Assembly: GCA_910580005.1 (NCBI GenBank)
Contig: CAJTXH010000070.1
Coordinates: 1-14,350 of the forward strand
Source of the DNA: an uncultured Lachnospiraceae bacterium
Lineage (GTDB): Bacteria > Bacillota > Clostridia > Lachnospirales > Lachnospiraceae
DNA length: 14,350 nucleotides
Direction of reading: 5' to 3'
In this document: positions 6,928-14,350 of the stretch, piece after piece
Layout of the letters: each line of letters starts with the position of its first letter
Numbering within the stretch: the first letter of the stretch is position 1
Translations under genes and position numbers: made by a program
Notes under the pieces: generated by a model
What the model saw: only the letters and a program-made list of their open reading frames with translations
The model's database searches: none
Told to the model about the DNA's origin: nothing

Positions 6928-8151
6928 ATGATGACTCTTGATAAATTTGAGGAAGCAGCAGAAAAAGTAAAAGAAGTGGTATTGCCAACTAACCTTATTT
7001 ATAGTGAGTATTTTTCGGCAAAGACAGGCAATAAGGTCTATCTTAAACCGGAAAATATGCAGTATACAGGTGCTTATAAAGTAAGGGGCGCTTATTATAA
7101 GATAAGCACACTTCCAGAGAATGAAAGACAGAAAGGGCTTGTTACTGCTTCTGCTGGAAACCATGCGCAGGGTGTTGCGTATGCTGCAAAACTTTTTAAC
7201 GTGCCTGCAACTATTGTTATGCCAGAGGCAACCCCGCTTCTTAAAGTGAACCGGACAAAGAGCTATGGTGCGGAGGTTGTGCTTTATGGTTCAGTATATG
7301 ATGAAGCAAGCCAGTATGCGCTTAAACTTGCAGAAGAAAAGGGTGCAGCATTTATCCATCCTTTTAATGATGAAACAGTTGCAACAGGACAGGGCACTAT
7401 TGCTATGGAAATATTCAAGGAACTGCCTACAGTTGATATAATACTTGTGCCTATTGGTGGGGGTGGGCTTGCAGCAGGTGTTTCAACACTTGCAAAGCTG
7501 CTTAACCCTAATATAATGGTTATAGGCGTTGAGCCTGCTGGCGCAAGCTGTATGAAAGCTTCATTAAATGCAGGGGAAGTTGTGACACTTCCAGATGTTG
7601 AAACTATTGCAGATGGCACAGCAGTAAAGACTCCGGGAAATGTTGTATTCCCTTATATCCAGGAAAATATTGATGAAATTATAACAGTTGAAGACCATGA
7701 GCTTATAGTAAATTTCCTTGATATAATAGAAAACCATAAAATGGTGGTTGAAAATTCAGGGCTGCTTACAGTAGCCGCATTAAAACATTTAAATTATAAA
7801 AATAAAAAAGTGGTTTCAATACTTAGTGGCGGCAATATGGATATAATAACCCTTTCTTCTGTTGTACAGCATGGGCTTATACAGAGGGGGCGTGTGTTTA
7901 CAATAGCAGTCCTGCTTCCGGACAGGCCAGGCGAGCTTGTTAATGTGGCAAATGTTATTGCAGAAATGAACGGTAATATTATAAGGCTTGAACATAACCA
8001 GTTTGTAAGTATTAACAGGAATGCAGCAGTTGAACTTACAATTACACTTGAAGCATTTGGTCATGAGCATAAACAGCAGATAATTAATGCGCTGCGTGAA
8101 AAGGGTTATGACCCGAAAGCAGAAAGCCCTACAGGCATCTATGACAAGTAA
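6928..8151 (+). CDS. ilvA: Threonine ammonia-lyase with C-terminal ACT domain
   Basis: This PLP enzyme deaminates threonine to 2-oxobutyrate and ammonia, the entry step to isoleucine or a threonine catabolic route. The 407-residue protein matches the medium-length form with one ACT domain. Seen: the PLP lysine K51 in YTGAYKVRG, SAGNHAQG at 75-82, and the phosphate-binding glycine loop GGGGLAAG at 177-184. A C-terminal ACT domain lies at about 328-402, with the DRPGELVNVANVIAEMNGNI stretch typical of amino-acid sensing. AGAGAGGGG lies 13 bases before the first of two adjacent ATGs, rather far for a ribosome binding site. Short (catabolic, about 330 residues) and long two-ACT (about 510) forms are excluded by length. 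Whether it is biosynthetic or catabolic cannot be told; no other ilv genes are nearby, and hisZ follows 42 bases later. Confidence 0.93.
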   Translation: MMTLDKFEEAAEKVKEVVLPTNLIYSEYFSAKTGNKVYLKPENMQYTGAYKVRGAYYKISTLPENERQKGLVTASAGNHAQGVAYAAKLFNVPATIVMPEATPLLKVNRTKSYGAEVVLYGSVYDEASQYALKLAEEKGAAFIHPFNDETVATGQGTIAMEIFKELPTVDIILVPIGGGGLAAGVSTLAKLLNPNIMVIGVEPAGASCMKASLNAGEVVTLPDVETIADGTAVKTPGNVVFPYIQENIDEIITVEDHELIVNFLDIIENHKMVVENSGLLTVAALKHLNYKNKKVVSILSGGNMDIITLSSVVQHGLIQRGRVFTIAVLLPDRPGELVNVANVIAEMNGNIIRLEHNQFVSINRNAAVELTITLEAFGHEHKQQIINALREKGYDPKAESPTGIYDK

Positions 8152-8193
8152 AATTATAATGGATATAAAGCATATAGAGAGGAATTAGGACAG

Positions 8194-9456
8194 ATGGGAC
8201 AAGATATATATATGGAGTGGGATAGTAACGGGGCGGAGCTTTTACACACCCCTGGAGGCGTCCAGGATATTTATGGTGTAATGTGTGCCAATAAGCTTAA
8301 AATCCAGTCTGCTGTACATGAAGTGCTTTCTTCATATGGTTTCAGGGATATACAGACACCAGCTTTTGAATATTTTGATATATTCAGCAAAGAAAGAGGT
8401 ACTGTGGCATCAAAGGAAATGTTTAAGTTTTTTGACAGGGGAAACAATACACTTGTCCTGCGGCCTGACATGACCCCTCCAATAGCAAGGTGTGTTGCAA
8501 AATATTATAAAGATGAACATATGCAGATACGCTTGTCTTACATCGGCAATACATTTGTAAATACAGGAAAGTACAAAGGTAAGTTACAGGAGGTTACGCA
8601 GGCAGGCGCAGAACTTTATAATGATAGCAGTTCTGATGCAGATGCGGAAATGGTAGCACTTACTATAGAATGTCTTTTAAAAAGCGGTCTTAAGGAGTTC
8701 CAGCTTGAAATAGGGCATGCAGGTTTCTTTAACGGGCTTGTAGAGGAAGCTGGTTTTTCAGAAAAGGAAACAGCAAAACTTAGAAGCCTTATTGAAAGCA
8801 AAAACTTTTTTGGTGTTGAAGATTTACTTGACAACCTTACTGTTTCAAAAGAACTTAAAGAAATTTTCCTGAAAATGCCAGAAATGTTAAATAACTTTGA
8901 TGAGGCAATAGAGTTTGTAAAAGCACGTTCAAAAAGCGAAGAAGTATACAAAGCTGTTGAACGCCTTAAAAAACTTGAAAATATTATTGGCTCTTATGGT
9001 TTTGGAGATTATATTACAATAGATTTAAGCATGTTAAGCAACTATAGTTATTATACAGGTGTAATATTCAGGGCATATACTTATGGAAATGGTGAAGCAG
9101 TTGCCACAGGCGGCAGGTATGACAGCCTTGTAAGCCAGTTTGGAAAAGATGCTCCAGCTATAGGGCTTGCAATAGTAATAGACCAGCTTATTATAGCGCT
9201 TTCACGCCAGAAGCTGCTTGATGCAGAAGTAATCCAGGGTACAATTCTTCTTTATCCCCAGTCTTTAAGGGATATGGCAGTAAAAAATGCAGAAAACCTG
9301 CGTAGCCAGGGCAGAATTATACAGCTTGTCCGCAAATCTTCTAAAAAACAGGCAGAAGAATACAAGGAATATGCAAAACGCATGGGGGCTGAAAAGGTGC
9401 TTTACCTGAAAGCAGAGGATAATATAGAAGAGTGGAATGCAGGACAGGATTTTTAA
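8194..9456 (+). CDS. hisZ: ATP phosphoribosyltransferase regulatory subunit HisZ (HisRS paralogue)
   Basis: HisZ is a catalytically silent relative of histidyl-tRNA synthetase that binds short-form HisG, enabling activity and histidine feedback. The class II synthetase-like fold is visible: a LLHTPGGVQDIYG start at 16-28, motif-2-like LRPDMTPPIAR at 89-99, and the histidine-site motifs SNYSYYTG at 282-289 and ATGGRYDSLV at 304-313. True HisRS has RGLDYYTG at the first of these, so the catalytic arginine is serine 282 here, arguing against an aminoacylating enzyme. At 420 residues it keeps an extra C-terminal domain (about 348-410) resembling a reduced anticodon-binding domain. hisG follows 36 bases later and lacks its own regulatory domain, which supports the call. 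AGAGAGGA at 8176-8183 is a good ribosome binding site 10 bases before the ATG. Confidence 0.93.
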   Translation: MGQDIYMEWDSNGAELLHTPGGVQDIYGVMCANKLKIQSAVHEVLSSYGFRDIQTPAFEYFDIFSKERGTVASKEMFKFFDRGNNTLVLRPDMTPPIARCVAKYYKDEHMQIRLSYIGNTFVNTGKYKGKLQEVTQAGAELYNDSSSDADAEMVALTIECLLKSGLKEFQLEIGHAGFFNGLVEEAGFSEKETAKLRSLIESKNFFGVEDLLDNLTVSKELKEIFLKMPEMLNNFDEAIEFVKARSKSEEVYKAVERLKKLENIIGSYGFGDYITIDLSMLSNYSYYTGVIFRAYTYGNGEAVATGGRYDSLVSQFGKDAPAIGLAIVIDQLIIALSRQKLLDAEVIQGTILLYPQSLRDMAVKNAENLRSQGRIIQLVRKSSKKQAEEYKEYAKRMGAEKVLYLKAEDNIEEWNAGQDF

Positions 9457-9492
9457 CAGGTCCAGACTACTTGTAAACATCATGGAGGAAAT

Positions 9493-10134
9493 ATGAGATA
9501 TATAACATTTGCACTGGCAAAAGGAAGGCTTGCAAAACATACGCTTAGTCTAATGGAAAAAATTGGCATAACATGTGAAGAAATGAAAGATGACAAGACA
9601 AGGAAACTTATATTTATAAATGAAGAACTTGGATATAAGTTTTTCCTGTCAAAGGCAACAGATGTACCAACATATGTGGAGCTTGGCGCAGCAGATATAG
9701 GGGTAGTTGGCAGGGACACAATTATTGAAGAAGGAAGAAAACTTTATGAAGTGCTTGACCTGGGCTTTGGCAAATGCCGCATGTGTGTGGCAGGACCTGC
9801 AAGCGCAAGAAAACAGTTAAATGATGGCTCGCTTATAAGAGTTGCAAGTAAATATCCGCATATAGCAAAAGATTACTTTTTCAACTACAAGCACCAGACA
9901 GCAGAGATAATTAAACTTAATGGTTCAGTAGAGCTGGCACCAATAGTAGGTCTTTCAGAGGTTATAGTTGATATTGTGGAAACAGGTTCTACACTTAAAG
10001 AAAACGGGCTTGAAGTTTTAGAGGAAATCTGTCCGCTTTCTGCACGTGTTGTGGTAAACGAAGTGAGCATGAAAATGCAGCATGAGCGTATTACAAAACT
10101 TATACATGATTTGAAACAGGTAATAACAGAATAG
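9493..10134 (+). CDS. hisG: ATP phosphoribosyltransferase catalytic subunit, short form
   Basis: HisG condenses ATP with PRPP to phosphoribosyl-ATP, the committed step of histidine synthesis. The 213-residue product is the short form, without the roughly 80-residue C-terminal histidine-binding domain of long HisG (about 290-300 residues), so it should need HisZ. Seen: FALAKGRL at 6-13, DVPTYVELGAADIGVVGRD at 57-75, YPHIAKDYF at 121-129, GSVELAP at 144-150 and the PRPP-binding segment DIVETGSTLKENGL at 160-173. A GGAGG site at 9484-9488 sits only 4 bases before the ATG, a short spacing, but no better start is available. It lies between hisZ and hisD in one transcript. Confidence 0.96.
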   Translation: MRYITFALAKGRLAKHTLSLMEKIGITCEEMKDDKTRKLIFINEELGYKFFLSKATDVPTYVELGAADIGVVGRDTIIEEGRKLYEVLDLGFGKCRMCVAGPASARKQLNDGSLIRVASKYPHIAKDYFFNYKHQTAEIIKLNGSVELAPIVGLSEVIVDIVETGSTLKENGLEVLEEICPLSARVVVNEVSMKMQHERITKLIHDLKQVITE

Positions 10135-10176
10135 GTTTTACAGTTGCCATGTATTAGAAAAATGGGGGAAACAGGA

Positions 10177-11469
10177 ATGAGAATTATTAAAATTACTGAA
10201 AAAGAGCGTAATAATATTTTGCAAAATCTTTTAAAAAGAAGTCCTGGCCAGTATGGAAAGTACGAAGAAAAAGTTAAAAAAATACTGGAAGATATAAGGG
10301 AAAGAAAAGACGAAGCATTATTTGAATATACAGAAAAATATGACAAAGCCAAAATTAATGCAGGAAATATCAGGGTTACAAGCGAAGAAATAGAGGAAGC
10401 ATATACAAAAATTGACCCTAAGCTTGTAGAAATTATAAGAAAATCCCTTGCCAATATATACGATTACCATAAAAAACAAGTGCGTTACAGCTGGTTTGAC
10501 AGCAAACCAGATGGTACAATACTTGGGCAGAAGATTACGCCATTATCAAGGATTGGCGTGTATGTGCCTGGAGGCAAGGCAGCATATCCATCCTCTGTAC
10601 TTATGAATATTGTGCCAGCAAAAGTTGCAGGTGTTGACAGGGTTATAATGGTAACTCCTCCTGGTCCTGATGGGAAAGTATATCCTATGACTTTAGTAGC
10701 TGCTAATGAAGCAGGGGCAGACAGTATATATAAAGCAGGCGGTGCACAGGCAATAGGTGCACTTGCATACGGTACAGAAAGCATTAAAAAAGTTGATAAA
10801 ATAACAGGGCCTGGAAATATATTTGTAGCACTTGCCAAGAAAGCAGTTTATGGGCATGTCAGTATTGATTCCATAGCAGGCCCAAGTGAAATACTTGTAA
10901 TAGCAGATGAAACAGCAAACCCACGTTATATTGCGGCAGACCTGCTGTCACAGGCAGAGCATGATGAGATGGCGTCAGCTATACTTATAACAACAAGTGA
11001 AGAACTTGCCAGGAAAGTTTCAGATGAAGCAGATGGCTTTTTAAAAGAACTTTCACGAAGCAATATTATAGAGAAATCATTAGAGTCATATGGCTATATA
11101 CTTATAGCAGAAGATATGGAAGAAGCAGTTGCAACAGCTAATGAAATCGCATCAGAGCACCTTGAGATTATTACAAAAAATCCATTTGACATAATGACCA
11201 GGATAAGAAATGCAGGGGCAATATTCCTTGGGGAATACAGTAGCGAGCCGCTTGGTGATTACTTTGCAGGGCCAAACCATGTACTGCCTACAAACGGCAC
11301 AGCCAAGTTTTTCTCACCATTGTCAGTTGACGATTTTATAAAGAAAACAAGCATAATTTCATATTCCAGGGAAGCACTGGAAGAGATACACACAGATATT
11401 GAAGACTTTGCAAAATCCGAACAGCTTACAGCACATGCTAATTCAATAGCAGTAAGGTTTGAAAAGTAA
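10177..11469 (+). CDS. hisD: Histidinol dehydrogenase
   Basis: HisD carries out the last two steps of histidine synthesis, oxidising L-histidinol to histidine with two NAD+ and a bound Zn2+. The 430-residue length is typical. Seen: GVYVPGGKAAYPSSVLMN at 127-144, GPGN at 211-214, AGPSEI at 234-239, SQAEHDEMA at 258-266, the catalytic pair E327-H328, and GDYFAGPNHVLPTNGTAK at 360-377. By comparison with the known enzyme the zinc ligands Q259, H262, D361 and H420 are all present. The frame is open back to a TTG at 10144, but ATG 10177 has a GGGGGAA ribosome binding site 6 bases away and gives the usual MRII start. It follows hisG by 42 bases and precedes hisB by 15. Confidence 0.97.
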   Translation: MRIIKITEKERNNILQNLLKRSPGQYGKYEEKVKKILEDIRERKDEALFEYTEKYDKAKINAGNIRVTSEEIEEAYTKIDPKLVEIIRKSLANIYDYHKKQVRYSWFDSKPDGTILGQKITPLSRIGVYVPGGKAAYPSSVLMNIVPAKVAGVDRVIMVTPPGPDGKVYPMTLVAANEAGADSIYKAGGAQAIGALAYGTESIKKVDKITGPGNIFVALAKKAVYGHVSIDSIAGPSEILVIADETANPRYIAADLLSQAEHDEMASAILITTSEELARKVSDEADGFLKELSRSNIIEKSLESYGYILIAEDMEEAVATANEIASEHLEIITKNPFDIMTRIRNAGAIFLGEYSSEPLGDYFAGPNHVLPTNGTAKFFSPLSVDDFIKKTSIISYSREALEEIHTDIEDFAKSEQLTAHANSIAVRFEK

Positions 11470-11484
11470 AAAAGGAGACTATAT

Positions 11485-12072
11485 ATGGGACGTAGTGCAA
11501 GCGTTTCCAGGAAAACAGGGGAAACAGATATTAAAATCCATCTAAATATTGATGGTACAGGCAAAGCAGATGTAAATACAGGCATTGGCTTTTTTGACCA
11601 TATGCTTGACAGCTTTGCAAGGCATGGGCTTTTTGACCTGGAAGTGTCTGTAAAAGGTGATTTGTATGTTGATTCACACCATACAATTGAAGATACAGGC
11701 ATTGTGCTGGGACAGGCAATTAAAGAAGCAACAGGAAATAAAGAAGGCATTAAGCGTTTTGGTGAATGTATACTGCCAATGGATGAGGTGCTTATGTTAT
11801 GTGCACTTGACTTATCAGGACGCCCATATCTTGTGTTTAACGCAGACCTTACTGTGCCCAGGACAGGGGACTTTGACACAGAGATGCTTCATGAATTTTT
11901 CTATGCTATAAGTTATAGTGCAGGAATGAACTTGCATATTAAAATGCTTGATGGCGTTAATAACCACCATATAATTGAAGCAGCATTTAAAGCATTTGCA
12001 AAGGCTCTTGACAGGGCACTTGAATATGATAAAAGAATTGCAGGTGTACTTTCTACAAAAGGAAGCCTGTAA
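11485..12072 (+). CDS. hisB: Imidazoleglycerol-phosphate dehydratase
   Basis: HisB removes water from imidazoleglycerol phosphate to give imidazole-acetol phosphate, using two bound Mn2+ ions. The 195-residue protein is the single-function form, without the N-terminal histidinol-phosphatase domain of the enterobacterial fusion. Diagnostic motifs are TGIGFFDHML at 32-41, DSHHTIEDTG at 63-72 and the matching metal-binding motif DGVNNHHIIEAAFKAF at 156-171, plus SGRPY at 111-115. An AAGGAGA ribosome binding site lies just before the ATG. It is the last gene of the ilvA-hisZGDB run, with a strong terminator 12 bases beyond its stop. hisH, hisA, hisF, hisI and hisC are not in the window. Confidence 0.97.
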   Translation: MGRSASVSRKTGETDIKIHLNIDGTGKADVNTGIGFFDHMLDSFARHGLFDLEVSVKGDLYVDSHHTIEDTGIVLGQAIKEATGNKEGIKRFGECILPMDEVLMLCALDLSGRPYLVFNADLTVPRTGDFDTEMLHEFFYAISYSAGMNLHIKMLDGVNNHHIIEAAFKAFAKALDRALEYDKRIAGVLSTKGSL

Positions 12073-12083
12073 CATTGAACAAT

Positions 12084-12112
12084 AAAGCCCCGCCTATATG
12101 GACGGGGCTTTT
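12084..12112. terminator. Bidirectional intrinsic terminator between hisB and the convergent surface-protein gene
   Basis: AAAGCCCCG (12084-12092) pairs with CGGGGCTTT (12103-12111) around a short loop in which CC and GG could pair further. On the + strand the GC stem runs into TTTT; on the - strand it runs into TTTATTG. It therefore serves hisB and also the - strand gene, whose stop codon is about 40 bases away. This closes both converging transcripts. Confidence 0.9.
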
Positions 12113-12151
12113 AGCTGCCTTGCAAGATACTGCATATAAAGGTACATTAAA

Positions 12152-14350
12152 TTATTTTTTGATTTTTATAGTTTTAGGTGCACCTTTAGATTTAATAATT
12201 TTTTTGTATGACTTGGTTTTAGCTTTAGGAACTTTGATAACCGCTTTTTTGTTAATTCCCTTAAAAGCATTTTTCCCTGTCTTTTTAGCTGTAAGTTTTT
12301 TAGATTTGATTGTTATACTCTTTAAACTGCTGCAGCCCTTAAAAGCATTTTTGCCAATTTTATTAATATTTGTACCTATAGTAAGTTTTGTAATCTTTTT
12401 ATTGCCTTTAAGTGCATTATTAGCAATAGATGTTACCTTAAACTTTTTGCCGCTAATCTTGACGGTTGAAGGAATTACTACTTTTTTGGCGTTCTTCTTT
12501 GCGCTTGTAAACTGTACTGCTTTAGTACCGCTTATTGAAGTTACTTTATACTTTGTATTGCTAATAGTAACATTCTTGCCAACTTTTATTTTAGATGAAG
12601 AACTGACATTCTTGCCGTCATCTATTGATGGCTGTTTTGTTGCTTCTGGTGTAGCACCAGGTCTGTTTGTTGTACCTGGTTCTGCTGGATTTTCTGATGG
12701 CTTTGCAGTATCTGTAGTGCCAGGTGCAGGACTTAATGCAACATCTGGTGTTTTAGAAGGTTCTGTACCTGGTGTAGCACTTGGTACTGGTGTAGCTGTA
12801 GATGTACTGCTGCTACCGCCGCCTACAGGATTGTATACAGGAGGTATTACAGGTTTTGTTGTACCAGCAGGTGTATTTGATGGTGTAGCACTAGGTGTCT
12901 CTTTGTCTTTATCTTCAAATGTGATAACATATGTAGAGAACTTGTCACTGAAAAACTTGATTTTTCCTGTATCTTCATTAACTATAACATCATTATCAGG
13001 AAGTTTTTCTGCTTTTGAACCATGAATCCTTATAACAATATAATTCTTGTTCTTGTTTCCAGATACTTTCTTGAAAGCTGGCAAATCCATAGTAACAGCT
13101 ATTTTATTATCAAGTTTTTCTACAGTAATTGATGCCATTGTTGAATTATCAGAAACCTTTTTACAAATGCTTTCCAGTGTAATATCAAGGAAAGCAGAAT
13201 TTTCATCTGTAAGGTTATCCGCATCAATACCAATGCTGGCATTTTCTTTAATTAAGGTATTTGCTTCTGTTTTAGCTTCTGCTGAAGCACCAGTTACATT
13301 AATTGATGCCTGGATATATGCTTCACTTTTGATTACTGCTTCTTTAATTTTTTTGGCTGTTTCTGCATTAACAGAACTGTTATTAGCAAATGCATCTAAA
13401 AAGCTTTCAAGGATTTTTTCATCTGTAAAATCTGTTTCTGCCAGGCTGGCATTATTTGCATTGTCTTCAGGGCTGGCATCTGTTATTTTCTGTAATTCTG
13501 CCTTGCCTGAAACAGACAGTTCTGTAGCAGCCTTAATTGTTACACTTACATTATAAGCGCCACCTGCAGTTTTTTCAAAATTATCAGCTGGAACATCCAC
13601 AGTGCCTGCCTTGACAATAGGAATATTATTAAATGCATAACCTGTTTCTGGAGTGATTTTAAGAATAACAGTATCACCCTCTAAAACTTCCCCGCCTGTA
13701 AATTCTTTATTGTTATATGTAGCTGTAAGAGTTGCGTTTTCAAGTGTATCAGAAGCATCTTTAATAGTTACATTATATTTTTCAAATGCTTTACCTGAAA
13801 TATCTATTGTTGTATCAGAGGTTATTTCAATGCCACTTTTTACGCTGTAAGAAGTTTTTGTTTTATTTGGTGTAAGTTCTACATTACTGCCATTTACCAT
13901 TACTACAGGTGCTTCTTTGAAAATGCAGTTATTACCTGCAATAACATTAAGTGAAACAATACTTCCTCCAGTTACACTGCTGTTTGTCTGGAGTTTTTCT
14001 CCATCACATATAGCTTCATAACTTGCCTTAATAAGACTGCTGTTAAATTTGACAGTATGTGATTTAGTATCATCTGCCGCCTTTGTTGCATTGCCGGATA
14101 ACCTGACTAAAATATTCTCTGTAATACCACTCAAAGTGAAGGTGATAACGGTTTTTGTTTCATTAAGGGAAGCATCTGCAACAGCCGTCCTAAGGGAATA
14201 TGCAGCAACTTTAGTAGCACCGCCACTTGCTGTAACAGAAGGGCCGCTTGCAGGTTCTGTACTTGTAGTAACAGAAGGACCGCTTGTAGGTTCTGTACTT
14301 GGAGTAACAGAAGGGCCACTTGTAGGCTCTGCACTTGGAGTAACAGAAGG
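12152..14350 (-). CDS. Large secreted/surface repeat protein with FSTY module and C-terminal leucine-rich repeats (5' end outside window)
   Basis: The frame is open from the window edge for 732 residues to the stop at 12152-12154, so the gene is partial at its 5' end and its signal peptide is not seen. The TTG at 14132-14134 is an internal leucine, not the start. Visible layout: 12-residue Pro/Ser/Thr/Glu repeats (1-44), two related ~90-residue beta-type repeats (98-188 and 192-284, each ending SGKA), a helical Ala/Asn-rich stretch (about 285-400), a module with YIVIRI and ending FSTYVITFED (about 407-480), a Pro/Thr/Ser/Gly linker (about 483-580), and a Lys-rich BspA-like leucine-rich-repeat end (583-732, with VVIPSTV, KITKLTIG, KIGKNAFKGCSSLKSITI). 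There is no LPXTG motif or membrane helix at the C-terminus, so the basic LRR end may itself bind the envelope. The style is common in Lachnospiraceae; the ligand is unknown. Confidence 0.88.
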   Translation of the reverse strand, partial: PSVTPSAEPTSGPSVTPSTEPTSGPSVTTSTEPASGPSVTASGGATKVAAYSLRTAVADASLNETKTVITFTLSGITENILVRLSGNATKAADDTKSHTVKFNSSLIKASYEAICDGEKLQTNSSVTGGSIVSLNVIAGNNCIFKEAPVVMVNGSNVELTPNKTKTSYSVKSGIEITSDTTIDISGKAFEKYNVTIKDASDTLENATLTATYNNKEFTGGEVLEGDTVILKITPETGYAFNNIPIVKAGTVDVPADNFEKTAGGAYNVSVTIKAATELSVSGKAELQKITDASPEDNANNASLAETDFTDEKILESFLDAFANNSSVNAETAKKIKEAVIKSEAYIQASINVTGASAEAKTEANTLIKENASIGIDADNLTDENSAFLDITLESICKKVSDNSTMASITVEKLDNKIAVTMDLPAFKKVSGNKNKNYIVIRIHGSKAEKLPDNDVIVNEDTGKIKFFSDKFSTYVITFEDKDKETPSATPSNTPAGTTKPVIPPVYNPVGGGSSSTSTATPVPSATPGTEPSKTPDVALSPAPGTTDTAKPSENPAEPGTTNRPGATPEATKQPSIDDGKNVSSSSKIKVGKNVTISNTKYKVTSISGTKAVQFTSAKKNAKKVVIPSTVKISGKKFKVTSIANNALKGNKKITKLTIGTNINKIGKNAFKGCSSLKSITIKSKKLTAKKTGKNAFKGINKKAVIKVPKAKTKSYKKIIKSKGAPKTIKIKK
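13499..14059 (-). repeat. Two tandem ~90-residue domain repeats in the surface protein
   Basis: Copy 1 is encoded at about 14059-13787 and copy 2 at about 13777-13499. Both follow the same plan: an opening strand (HTVKF / YNVTI), a middle strand before a G-rich turn (SVTGGSIVSLNVIAG / EVLEGDTVILKITPE), a following hydrophobic strand (APVVMVNGSNVEL / IPIVKAGTVDVP), a Tyr-centred strand (TSYSV / GAYNV), and a shared end (TTIDISGKA / TELSVSGKA). They resemble the divergent InlB-type beta-grasp repeats of Gram-positive surface proteins. The DNA is well diverged, so this is an old duplication. Confidence 0.6.
14219..14350 (-). repeat. 36-nt tandem repeats encoding PSVTPSTEPTSG units
   Basis: Three full 36-base units occupy 14315-14350, 14279-14314 and 14243-14278, and a partial, decayed unit (PSVTASGG) covers 14219-14242. 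They encode PSVTPSAEPTSG, PSVTPSTEPTSG and PSVTTSTEPASG. The array runs off the right edge, so its true copy number is unknown. The near-identical DNA suggests recent expansion and possible copy-number change. The encoded chain should be an extended, possibly glycosylated stalk. Confidence 0.92.

Noticed and set aside
8194..9456. Histidyl-tRNA synthetase HisS
   Set aside because: The key arginine motif is lost, and the gene sits directly before a short-form hisG, which fits HisZ.
12075..13025. A 316-codon + strand open frame directly after hisB, rich in Leu/Phe/Val
   Set aside because: It is antisense to the surface protein gene. Its hydrophobic composition comes from reading Lys/Asn/Thr codons backwards, it has no good ribosome binding site and it runs through the terminator hairpin.
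14132..14134. TTG as the start of the surface protein
   Set aside because: The same frame continues open to the window edge through the repeat array, so the real start lies outside the window.

Overview
This window looks like a chromosomal stretch from a low-to-mid-GC Firmicute of the class Clostridia, most likely a Lachnospiraceae-type gut anaerobe. The grounds are the gene order plsX-acpP-rnc-smc-ftsY, AGGAG-type ribosome binding sites, A/T-rich codon use with many AGG arginine codons, a short-form HisG paired with HisZ, and a secreted protein of the 'FSTY + Pro/Thr linker + BspA-type leucine-rich repeat' style common in that family. No species can be fixed from the sequence alone.

Layout. 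Positions 1-328 hold no recognisable gene. They contain a perfect 17-bp inverted repeat, a locally GC-rich stretch (about 63% at 51-120) with several further inverted repeats, and a plausible promoter. From 329 to 6816 runs a tight + strand operon: plsX and acpP (phospholipid/fatty acid synthesis), rnc (RNase III), smc (chromosome condensation) and ftsY (SRP receptor). Spacers are only 3-40 bases and ribosome binding sites overlap upstream stop codons. A second + strand unit follows, with its own extended -10 promoter at 6819-6846: ilvA (threonine ammonia-lyase with an ACT domain) and then hisZ-hisG-hisD-hisB. It ends at a strong, two-way terminator at 12084-12112.

On the - strand, converging on hisB, is the 3' part (732 codons visible, 5' end outside the window) of a large, probably secreted surface protein. 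In protein order it shows 12-residue Pro/Ser/Thr/Glu repeats (36-nt DNA repeats), two ~90-residue beta-type repeats, an alanine/asparagine-rich helical stretch, a module ending in FSTY, a long Pro/Thr/Ser linker and a lysine-rich leucine-rich-repeat C-terminus.

How the genes work together. PlsX makes acyl-phosphate from acyl-ACP, and AcpP is the acyl carrier. Smc and FtsY tie chromosome segregation and membrane protein insertion to the same growth-linked transcript. HisZ and HisG together form the first, feedback-controlled enzyme of histidine synthesis; HisB and HisD act later in that pathway, and the remaining his genes are not here. IlvA feeds 2-oxobutyrate to isoleucine synthesis or threonine breakdown. 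Most of the window is conserved housekeeping. The parts most worth a second look are the structured region ahead of plsX and the repeat-bearing surface protein. I did not find convincing evidence of a new system.
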